Origin: Armatimonadota bacterium
GTDB lineage: Bacteria > Armatimonadota > UBA5829 > DTLH01
Length of the DNA: 50,788 bases
Direction of reading: 5' to 3'
Assembly: GCA_016190935.1 (NCBI GenBank)
Contig: JACPPP010000169.1
Coordinates: 1 to 50,788 of the forward strand
The notes under the pieces are model-generated. The model did no database searches, was not told the origin of the DNA, and saw only the letters and a program-made list of their open reading frames with translations. The translations under genes were made by a program, and so were the position numbers. Shown here piece after piece: positions 36,855-44,865 of this stretch. The first letter of the stretch is position 1; the number at the start of each line of letters is the position of its first letter.

Positions 36855-37652
36855 ACGTCCCACTCTGAAGTCGATGCCAGATAGCCCGTAGTTCTCAGCG
36901 GTTTCATCCCAATAGAAACCGATGGCAATCCTGTCACCATTTGACACAGCAATCTTCTGCAATTTCTGAGTTTGAGCGCCTAGAATATCAGCAAACGCGC
37001 ACGGTTTGTCTGAGTTGCAGCCTTCTGTCCACAACGGCACGAGATAGTCTGCAAAAACGACCTCATCCGGAGCGCCTATGCCGTTGGCAGCCCTGTCGAT
37101 CCACATTCTGACCCTGGTGCGGCGTTTGGCGATATCGCCGAACTGGCCCGCGGGCCAAACTCCACCGGACACGTTGACGGTCATCGCGCGAGGGGCAGTC
37201 CAGGCTATCGTCGTCATTATGCCCTTGCCCTTGTTATCAGGCCAGGTGCACGCCGCGACCCTGCCCTCCGGCCAGTCGTAGTTGCTCCCGTAGGCAAGGC
37301 CCGGAACGTTGCCTCCATCCATCTGCTGTCCGACCATTGGTATCCTGGCTTTTGGTGTGCCCCCCAGCCACCAGCCGTCGATGTTGTAGAGATAGCACCA
37401 GGGGTTGGAGACCGTAAAGTGCATAGCTCTGTTGAAAACGGTCCATTTCCATTCCGGGTCGAACTGTACGGAATAGACGCCCCAGGCGATGTCGGGACCG
37501 AAAGGAATGCCTGCAAGCGTCTTGCCCTCCAGTGCCCAATCCCTTCCCAAGTCCCACGAGTCCGCAGCTTGCGTTGATGCAGACGCAAATAAAGTTGCAA
37601 CAAGCAAGGCCGCGATGGCGGCAGTGTTGAGCAGCCGCAAATACTGCTTCAT
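36852..37652 (-). CDS. Secreted protein of an unrecognised family, copy 2 (next to GH116 paralog 4)
   Basis: Paralog of 15586..16398: EGKTLAGIPFGPDIAWGVYSVQF, KRRTRVRMWIDRAANGIGAPDEVVFADYLVPLW. Confidence 0.75.
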   Translation of the reverse strand: MKQYLRLLNTAAIAALLVATLFASASTQAADSWDLGRDWALEGKTLAGIPFGPDIAWGVYSVQFDPEWKWTVFNRAMHFTVSNPWCYLYNIDGWWLGGTPKARIPMVGQQMDGGNVPGLAYGSNYDWPEGRVAACTWPDNKGKGIMTTIAWTAPRAMTVNVSGGVWPAGQFGDIAKRRTRVRMWIDRAANGIGAPDEVVFADYLVPLWTEGCNSDKPCAFADILGAQTQKLQKIAVSNGDRIAIGFYWDETAENYGLSGIDFRVGR

Positions 37653-37676
37653 GTTAATATGCTCCTTTCTAGTGTG

Positions 37677-38462
37677 TTAGTGCTCCGCAGGAAGCGGTTT
37701 TGTGTCTACCCACATCTTCCACGGATAATCTGAAATGACACCCTCCGTAGTCGTGACAAACCCGTGAAGGCCCAATATAGTCATAGCAGCTTGCTGATGA
37801 TCGGGCCTGGGATCAATGTTCGCATCCTCAACGGTGATGGTCTGATACCCATGGTTCAGAGCCTCAAGGGTGGTAAATAAAACGCAGTGAGAAGAGCAGA
37901 CACCTGTCATAAAGAGTGTGTTTATGCCTTTCCGTCTCAGTATCTTGTCCAGATCGGTATGCAGGAAGCCTCCAGTATGAGGCTTCTTCGTTACCACCTC
38001 GTCCTCTCTTGGCTTGAGCCTCGGGTGGACTCCGTCGTCGCCTATGTGGGTATAGATGACCGGCATTCCTTTCTCCCTGAAAAACGCTACGAGCTTCTCC
38101 AAATTCGGCCAGACGACCTTGTCGCGCCGTTTCTCGAATATCTTCCAGAGCTCGGGGCTGAAGCCGCCTACGGCGCCCATAAACCCTGTCTGTTCGAGAC
38201 AGATCTCCTCCATGTCGATGACCACTAAAGCGCATTGCTTTGGGTTGATGTCTCTCCTTAGGCCCGGGCTCTTGCCTAGTGCCACATGGTACGCCCAGCG
38301 GTCCTGGCCGGGATGCTCAGATAAGAACTCAGCATACGGCTTGCCGGCAAATGGCGAATCTGAGCCAGCGCCCCGAGAAGTTTCCGCAAGCAGAGGCAGG
38401 GGGATGTGCATTACGGCCATCACAGCAGCCAACAATCCAAGCGAATTAAACCACCTTTTCAC
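37677..38462 (-). CDS. Secreted isochorismatase-like cysteine hydrolase
   Basis: N-terminal signal (MKRWFNSLGLLAAVMAVMHIPLPLLAE); CALVVIDMEE; LFMTGVCSSHCVLFTTLEALNHGYQ. Confidence 0.8.
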   Translation of the reverse strand: MKRWFNSLGLLAAVMAVMHIPLPLLAETSRGAGSDSPFAGKPYAEFLSEHPGQDRWAYHVALGKSPGLRRDINPKQCALVVIDMEEICLEQTGFMGAVGGFSPELWKIFEKRRDKVVWPNLEKLVAFFREKGMPVIYTHIGDDGVHPRLKPREDEVVTKKPHTGGFLHTDLDKILRRKGINTLFMTGVCSSHCVLFTTLEALNHGYQTITVEDANIDPRPDHQQAAMTILGLHGFVTTTEGVISDYPWKMWVDTKPLPAEH

Positions 38463-38480
38463 TCCTCGATTCCCACACTT

Positions 38481-40400
38481 TCATCGTCGTTCTTCCTTCT
38501 CGGTTGCAAGGAGCAGAAAGGCTCCAGCGGCAAGACCGAGGTCTCGCGAAGGGATGTAACCGGCTTGGTGAACACAGTATCTGAGAAGGTCTACACTGTA
38601 GGGCAACCCCGTCTTTCCTTTGAGCGCCACGGCATCCTGAAAAGCCTCCAAAGGTGACTTGGAACCCGGCTGCCCAAGCGCCTCTGCCAGCCGCGCAAGA
38701 TCCTCTTTTGTTAAGGATTTGAGCGCAGGTGGCATCGGGTCTTCAAGCCACGGCAGTCTTTGGCTTGCCCTCATCTTCTGCCACCACTGCAGACGCTCCA
38801 ACTGGACAAGACTGCAGAGGATCAAGCCTGAGTCAGCCGGGTCGTCTGCAAGTCCCCCGCATTCGGGTATGCGGTTAAGAAGAGATGCGGCAGCGAAAAC
38901 TGACTCCTTCATCAGCGCATCGTCGTGTGGACACAACACAGCAGTCTGAATGATGTGGTACACCGTCTCTGGAGTATAATCGTGCTTCCTTGCCGACAGA
39001 AACTGTACCATGGTCTGAGCAGCCTGCTTCTGGTAGTTAGAGGACTGCGCTGCCAGCGCGCAGGCCGCCGGTATATGAGCCTCCGGCTTATCTGCCCCAA
39101 CCTCGGACAAGACTTCGGCCGCAAGGCTGTCTTCTACTTTCTCACGAGTCGGGAGTGAGGCGCGCAAATACATCCACTGCCGCTTCGATTGAGCGTCCCC
39201 ATTGTTGGCGGCTTTGGACAAAAACTCCTCCACAAACTCACTGTACTTTGGATCCCTTGTCTTCTCCGAAGCGGCAAGCAGACCAGCAAGAGCGATCCTG
39301 ATGCTAAAGGTCGGCTCGGCATGATCCCAGGTGGCGCGCACTCTCTTTGCTTCCTCACTCTGGTAAGCCGCCGACACCAGCCGGTCGGCCACTATTCTCA
39401 CAAGGTCTCGTTCTGCTACCTCCTGCTGCGTCACCGCGCGCTTTGCCCTCACTGTGCGCACCTCTTTCTTATTGACGCCCTCAAAATGCGTCAGGCAGTC
39501 CTTCAAGACCTCCGCCTTTGCGAGCGGAGTCCGGAATCCGAGCAGTTCACCTGCTGTGGGGGCTATATCTATGAGCAGAGCTCGTCTGCTTATACTGATA
39601 TTCTTCGGGGTGTCGGGGCCGAGGACAGCGAGCATTATATGCTGGCAGCCTTCGCAATCGCAGCCGTGCCAGTTATAATCCCCGTGGGGCTCATCGTGGC
39701 GTCCGTGATCGTTTGTCAGGATCAGCGTGGTCTTGTCTTTGTATGCAGAGTCGGTCTGGATCTTCTGCCAAAGCCTCCACATCATTTCGTCGCACGTCTG
39801 AATCGCCTTTGTGTGTTCTGCAAATGGCCCACCATGGCCTGAGCTGTCGGTGTGGCCGAAATTTATCAAGACAAGCGATGGGTGATCTGTTTCCATCACA
39901 TGAAAGACCCGGGCGAGCACTTTTTCGTCACCGTCAGCATCCTCGCCGACGCCGGCTTCAAAGTTTGGTTTGGGGCAATCAGCATACTGGGGAAATGCGG
40001 TGGCTGGTGAGAAAGCGTAACTCCCTTTGCCGAAAATGATCCACACCTTGGACCGTGGGACCTTACACTCATCGAGGTAGTAGTCGAAGATGGACGGCAT
40101 GCTCATTCGCGGCCCATCGTTGCTGCAGGTCTGCCAAGTGCCGGTTACAAGGCTGCTGTGGCCTGGACGGGTAACGGTTATGCCCGCGTTGTAAAAGTTC
40201 GTGTAAATAGTTCCCTGAGGCCTGAGATCGTTCCAGATATGAGGTATGTACTTGTGCGAAGGATCACCGAACGTCTCCGAGTACCTCACGCCATCCATCA
40301 CGCAGATAAACACGTTCTGCGTTGAGTACTTCGCCCCAGCCAGCACCGGCTGGACTATGCAGAGCGCCGCCAGAAGGAATAAGCAAGACAAACGATTCAC
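38481..40400 (-). CDS. Secreted alkaline-phosphatase-superfamily protein (phosphodiesterase/sulfatase-like) with a helical C-terminal extension
   Basis: NVFICVMDGVRYSETFGD; AGITVTRPGHSSLVTG; LVLINFGHTDSSGHGG; TLILTNDHGRHDE. Confidence 0.75.
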   Translation of the reverse strand: MNRLSCLFLLAALCIVQPVLAGAKYSTQNVFICVMDGVRYSETFGDPSHKYIPHIWNDLRPQGTIYTNFYNAGITVTRPGHSSLVTGTWQTCSNDGPRMSMPSIFDYYLDECKVPRSKVWIIFGKGSYAFSPATAFPQYADCPKPNFEAGVGEDADGDEKVLARVFHVMETDHPSLVLINFGHTDSSGHGGPFAEHTKAIQTCDEMMWRLWQKIQTDSAYKDKTTLILTNDHGRHDEPHGDYNWHGCDCEGCQHIMLAVLGPDTPKNISISRRALLIDIAPTAGELLGFRTPLAKAEVLKDCLTHFEGVNKKEVRTVRAKRAVTQQEVAERDLVRIVADRLVSAAYQSEEAKRVRATWDHAEPTFSIRIALAGLLAASEKTRDPKYSEFVEEFLSKAANNGDAQSKRQWMYLRASLPTREKVEDSLAAEVLSEVGADKPEAHIPAACALAAQSSNYQKQAAQTMVQFLSARKHDYTPETVYHIIQTAVLCPHDDALMKESVFAAASLLNRIPECGGLADDPADSGLILCSLVQLERLQWWQKMRASQRLPWLEDPMPPALKSLTKEDLARLAEALGQPGSKSPLEAFQDAVALKGKTGLPYSVDLLRYCVHQAGYIPSRDLGLAAGAFLLLATEKEERR

Positions 40401-42931
40401 AGGAGTTCCCTCTTTTCAGTCTGAGTGGCCGGTTGTAACGATGCCCTTCCGCGTTGATTTCGTCTGTCGAGACGACCCGCTTTGAGGATTCTGTCCACCA
40501 GCCCGCCGGGTTTGCACGGGTCGGAGAGAACCTTGCCTTCGATCGCCGCAGGCAGCGCCCAAAGCATCATAACCTGGTAGTAGTCACTCGCTACCCCGAC
40601 TCCGTTGTTCTCCCAGCCACGGGTCATAACCGGCATATCCCACTCGTAGCCCTGGTCCAGAATGAGATTGCTGAAGACCTTGTGGGCAACATCCATACCG
40701 ACCTCCGGCTGGCCCTCGTAGATGTACTGCATGGCAAGCATAAGAGCTTCGGCTATGAAGCAGCTATACTCACCGTAGCCGGCTCCTTTGGCGTAGGTCC
40801 CATCCGGGTTGGCAAACGCTACAACTCCACCTTTGCCCAGTGGGACATTGCATTGCTTCACTTTCTCCAGCGCCGTCTTCACACGATCGCGCCGGAATAT
40901 GCCCGGAAGCCCGTGAAAATGCGCGATCCATTCGCCGTCCAACTGGTGTGCAAAGATCAGGTCGCATCTCTTGTCCGTCTCCGGTTCCCAGAATAGTAGA
41001 TAGTTGTCGCCATTCCACATCTTCGTTTCGAGTGACTTCTTCCCGGCTGCGATCCACTCATCACACTGTCTGACAAACTCCTTGTCTCCGACCTGCTCGG
41101 CCATTCTTCTCGCTATCTCGATCTGCGCCAGATGGATGCCGCCGACGTGTGCAACCATTCCGTAGAAGCCCGGATAAGTGGCCTCGAACCAATGGGCCGA
41201 GAGGTTTTCGGTGTATTTGTTCTTGCTCTGCATGCTGATTATCCGATCACCGATCTCATACTCCGGCCTCAGGTTGACCGTGAAGACGGCGTTCCTTTTA
41301 ACGGAATCATAGAACTCACGGACGAACGCATCATCACCCCAGCACATCCGGTAGCGATCTACCATGGCCGCGAAGCAGATACCATTGAGCGAGGTTTGGA
41401 CTCCGTGGTTGTGGTTCGCGAAGTCAGTTCGCGCCCAGCCCCCGAAGGTCCACGGGACATTTCCATTTTCCTCCATATAGCCTTTGTAGCCTCGCAGTGT
41501 TGAGAGAGCCAGCTTGGGAAAGAAATAGACTATGGGCAGGTTGCCGTAGAAGCTGCAAGGGATACATTCGATCTGCGGATTGTCCCGCGGGCTCTCGCTC
41601 ATTCCAAAGAGTCCGTCTTCCGGCTTCACCCAGCTCGGCATCGGTGGTTTGGCCTGATCCCACATGCCACATTCAGTGACCATATACAAATTGCTGATTA
41701 GCGAGACCCTGAGCCAGGCCGGGAGCTTCTTCTCCGCATAGACCACCTGCTGCCAGGCAAGTATGCGCGCAAGCAGCGACTTGTGGTTCCTTGCGAGCGA
41801 CTCGGCAGCGGACTGAGCGGCCGGGTAGTGTTTGGCATACATATGGGTGTAGGTGTGGCCGATGTTGGACCAGTTGTACCCTCCACCCTTCCAGGTCGGC
41901 GCGCTCCAACTGAGCACAAACCGGACTACCCGGCTCTTGCCCGCTCCAAGGGAGAAATCGACCGCGGCGGACGCCCCCGCACTGCTCTGCCCGGACTCAG
42001 GCAGGGACGATGCAATCTGCGCCCAAGACTGGCCGTCCGCGCCAAGCTCCCCACCGGTTCGCAGTTTCTCCTTGCCGATCACTCCGAGCGCGTACGAGGC
42101 GAGATCAGACGTGATGGAGAGGCCGCTGAAGGGTCCACTTATCTTATGCCGCTCGAACTCGCTCGTGCCGGCTTCTTTCTCCGTCGGGCCTGGGAATGAG
42201 AAAGCTATGGTCCCGCGCTGCGCGGAGCCTGTTGTGTTCCTCAAACGAACCTCGAAAACTATTCCCGGAATCATAGATGATGCCACGTCGCCCGGTATAA
42301 ACGGCGACCAGGCGCGCAGACCGACGGAGACCGGCGCATCTGTCTCAAATTCGATGTCCGCAACAGGATAATGTCCCCAGTAATGGATCTCTTTCGCTGT
42401 CCGAACGCCCTCCAGCTTGAGATCGAGCAACAGTGGATTCACAAAATCTTGATATAAGTCCTTGGTGTAAGGCCCGTTGTGAAGCTGGAAGTCGCCCCTG
42501 TCCTTCTTAGGCTGCTTGTCGCAGAGAACCCACGTCCTGCCGCCAACGCTCAGACCCAGAACCGGCAGATTGACCGGCCCGCGCCGGGGGCTGTCGGTGT
42601 TGAACAGGCTGCAATAACCGAGGAGACCGGTTGTCTCCAGATCGATGCATCCCGTATCAATTCCGCCGAGCGCCATCCCGCAGGTGACTGTGTCCTTGAG
42701 TCGGTAGACCACTCCACATACCGGCTTGGAGAAGCCGTCAGCGCGAAATTCGATCCACTGTCTGCCTGGCAGGTTGGTAGGAAAAAGTGTTTGCTCTGCG
42801 CTGGCACGCCCGACTATCGCCAGCGCCACCATAAGTATCATCGCCAATAGGATAGTTCGATAACTGAGAGGATTCATGTCATTTCTCCAACACTTTGTTT
42901 CATCGCGATGGGGAATGAAGGTTCTCGTCAA
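40397..42931 (-). CDS. Secreted GH116-like glycoside hydrolase, paralog 5 (likely start at MNPLSYRT, ~42877)
   Basis: Close to paralog 2: CGMALGGIDTGCIDLETTGLLGYCSLFNTDSPRRG; FGMSESPRDNPQIECIPCSFYGNLPIVYFF. Confidence 0.8.
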   Translation of the reverse strand: MTRTFIPHRDETKCWRNDMNPLSYRTILLAMILMVALAIVGRASAEQTLFPTNLPGRQWIEFRADGFSKPVCGVVYRLKDTVTCGMALGGIDTGCIDLETTGLLGYCSLFNTDSPRRGPVNLPVLGLSVGGRTWVLCDKQPKKDRGDFQLHNGPYTKDLYQDFVNPLLLDLKLEGVRTAKEIHYWGHYPVADIEFETDAPVSVGLRAWSPFIPGDVASSMIPGIVFEVRLRNTTGSAQRGTIAFSFPGPTEKEAGTSEFERHKISGPFSGLSITSDLASYALGVIGKEKLRTGGELGADGQSWAQIASSLPESGQSSAGASAAVDFSLGAGKSRVVRFVLSWSAPTWKGGGYNWSNIGHTYTHMYAKHYPAAQSAAESLARNHKSLLARILAWQQVVYAEKKLPAWLRVSLISNLYMVTECGMWDQAKPPMPSWVKPEDGLFGMSESPRDNPQIECIPCSFYGNLPIVYFFPKLALSTLRGYKGYMEENGNVPWTFGGWARTDFANHNHGVQTSLNGICFAAMVDRYRMCWGDDAFVREFYDSVKRNAVFTVNLRPEYEIGDRIISMQSKNKYTENLSAHWFEATYPGFYGMVAHVGGIHLAQIEIARRMAEQVGDKEFVRQCDEWIAAGKKSLETKMWNGDNYLLFWEPETDKRCDLIFAHQLDGEWIAHFHGLPGIFRRDRVKTALEKVKQCNVPLGKGGVVAFANPDGTYAKGAGYGEYSCFIAEALMLAMQYIYEGQPEVGMDVAHKVFSNLILDQGYEWDMPVMTRGWENNGVGVASDYYQVMMLWALPAAIEGKVLSDPCKPGGLVDRILKAGRLDRRNQRGRASLQPATQTEKRELL

Positions 42932-42954
42932 ACCGGTTCGTCCAGGAAGCTTGG

Positions 42955-42968
42955 AATGTTATAACATT
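42955..42968. promoter_or_regulatory. 14 bp perfect palindrome, operator-like, upstream of GH116 paralog 5
   Basis: AATGTTATAACATT; near-copy at 23263. Confidence 0.45.
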
Positions 42969-43005
42969 GCATCTTCTTGTATTCTGGCACGTATAATCTG
43001 ATTTG

Positions 43006-44769
43006 TCAACCCTTAGGGGTAAAGAGTTGGAATTCCCGGATGCCAGGGTGTCCATCGCCTCCGACCGCTGAGACGACCAGTCGAAAAAAGATTGCTTTCA
43101 CCGGAGAGAACTTCATTAAACACTTGTAACCGATCTGATTCCCTTGCCTAATCGTTCGCCACTGACCGCCATCTTTGTACTGCAGTTCGAACTTGCTGAT
43201 CCAGTGGCGATCAGGGGTATCGATAGAACTGAGCAGCGCGCTGTCGATCAGCGTGGGACTGCCAATGTCAACCTCCAGAGTCAACGGCAGTTTGCTCCCG
43301 TCGCCGACCCAAATTGTGCGATAATCATCATCTACGGCGTTCGCTGGACTATGAGTTAGTCCGGCAAAGGCAGATCCAATAGACACAGGAATGTTATCCG
43401 GGAGGGTTGACGAGGCAGTGACGGTCTTACCAAATGCCACTGAACCAGAGCAGTGAGGAACCAGAGGCGAAATGTCGGATGCCTGACCATTCAGTGTTAA
43501 CGTCACAACAGTATCGAGGTCATTTCTATCCCCCTCGGGCACTCGAATCTCTATTCCCTGCGGGCCTTGTTTTACGTCCACTCTTCCGCCTGCCAGCACT
43601 CGGCTGCTGACAATCTTTTTCGGAAGCTGGGACAATCTCATTGGGTCATTACCGTCCCAATCCAGTATGTGAACGTAGATAGTATTACCTTTGTGGGTGC
43701 TGGATATCCACGGTGACGGCATAAAGGGTCCGCCCCGTGTGCCATAGATGCTTTCGCCGTTCTTCCCGATCCAATCACCGATGGCTTTCAGTGTGTCTGC
43801 CTGAACCTGTTCGATCTGGCCGTTTGGCATGGGGCTGATATTGAGCAGCAGATTGCCATTGCCGCCCGCACAGCGGATCAGGGTGAGTATACATTCCTTG
43901 GCCGACATCTGGTTCGCGCTCGGCTTCCAAGCCCATTGCTCACCCATACTCATGCAGCTCTCCCAGTCGGGCGTGATTCGGAAGCCTCCGATTGTTCGCT
44001 CAGGTGTGATAAAATCTCCGGGCAGGCCGCCTCCCCGGTCATTGAGGATTATCCCTGGCTGGAGCGTTCGGATCAGCTTGTAAAGGTTGTACGTGTCATA
44101 GGTTTTCGGGTCGCTGACAGGCCGTTCACAGTCGAACCACATGATGTCCACCCTGCCGTATTTTGTGAGAAGTTCGCGCACCTGGTCCATCATGTATTTC
44201 ACGTATCTGGCGTGCTCCGGCCTGCAGTGGTCCGGGTGATACCAGTCCGGCACCGAGTAGTAAAGGCCGAACTTCAAGCCGGCCTCGTGACAAGCCTCAG
44301 CCAGTTCCGCCACTATATCACGTTTGAACGGAGAGTTGGTGATGTTGTAGTCTGTGGTACTCGTGTCCCACATGCAGAAGCCATCATGGTGTTTGGCTGT
44401 AAAGACGATATATTTCTGCCCGGCCGCCTTGGCCAGCGCAACCCATTCTCTGGCGTTGAACTTGTAGGGGTCGAACCCTTTGTAGAGGTTGTCATAGACA
44501 TGCTGAGGAATGATTCCGTTGTCGGGTATGCTTCCTCTTTCCCCCTTGCGCGACCAACTGATCTCCGTTCCCACCATCGTACACGGGCCCCAATGGATGA
44601 ACATACCGAACTTCGCGTCGCGCCACCATGTCATATCTTCGGCTTTGGCGCGCAAGTATGGCTCGTACTCCTTGGCGTTCTGACCATAGGCAAGGCTGGC
44701 ACAGTTTAGAAGAATCGTAATAAAGGCGAATCCACAAGCGAATTGGCGGAGCAATGTGGAGTTTCTCAT
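43006..44769 (-). CDS. Secreted GH29 alpha-L-fucosidase with C-terminal F5/8-type (CBM32-like) domain (likely start MRNSTLLRQ; the open frame extends to 44862)
   Basis: WWRDAKFGMFIHWGP; AKHHDGFCMWDTSTTDYN; RVDIMWFDCERP (nucleophile Asp motif); discoidin-like C-terminus. Confidence 0.9.
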   Translation of the reverse strand: MRNSTLLRQFACGFAFITILLNCASLAYGQNAKEYEPYLRAKAEDMTWWRDAKFGMFIHWGPCTMVGTEISWSRKGERGSIPDNGIIPQHVYDNLYKGFDPYKFNAREWVALAKAAGQKYIVFTAKHHDGFCMWDTSTTDYNITNSPFKRDIVAELAEACHEAGLKFGLYYSVPDWYHPDHCRPEHARYVKYMMDQVRELLTKYGRVDIMWFDCERPVSDPKTYDTYNLYKLIRTLQPGIILNDRGGGLPGDFITPERTIGGFRITPDWESCMSMGEQWAWKPSANQMSAKECILTLIRCAGGNGNLLLNISPMPNGQIEQVQADTLKAIGDWIGKNGESIYGTRGGPFMPSPWISSTHKGNTIYVHILDWDGNDPMRLSQLPKKIVSSRVLAGGRVDVKQGPQGIEIRVPEGDRNDLDTVVTLTLNGQASDISPLVPHCSGSVAFGKTVTASSTLPDNIPVSIGSAFAGLTHSPANAVDDDYRTIWVGDGSKLPLTLEVDIGSPTLIDSALLSSIDTPDRHWISKFELQYKDGGQWRTIRQGNQIGYKCLMKFSPVKAIFFRLVVSAVGGDGHPGIREFQLFTPKG

Positions 44770-44815
44770 TCTTGGACCTCCTGTCAATCTCTGGATAAAG
44801 TCTAAAAGCTGAGCG

Positions 44816-44852
44816 CGCAATGAGCAATGTGCAATGAGCAATGAGCTATGAG
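44816..44852. repeat. Five tandem heptads GCAATGA-type
   Basis: GCAATGA GCAATGT GCAATGA GCAATGA GCTATGA. Confidence 0.85.
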
Positions 44853-44865
44853 TATTTTGCATTCC

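Noticed and set aside
44770-44862. Coding status of the N-terminal extension MQNTHSSLLIAHCSL... of the GH29 ORF
   Set aside because: It is translated GCAATGA heptad repeat; a normal signal peptide begins at MRNSTLLRQ (44769).
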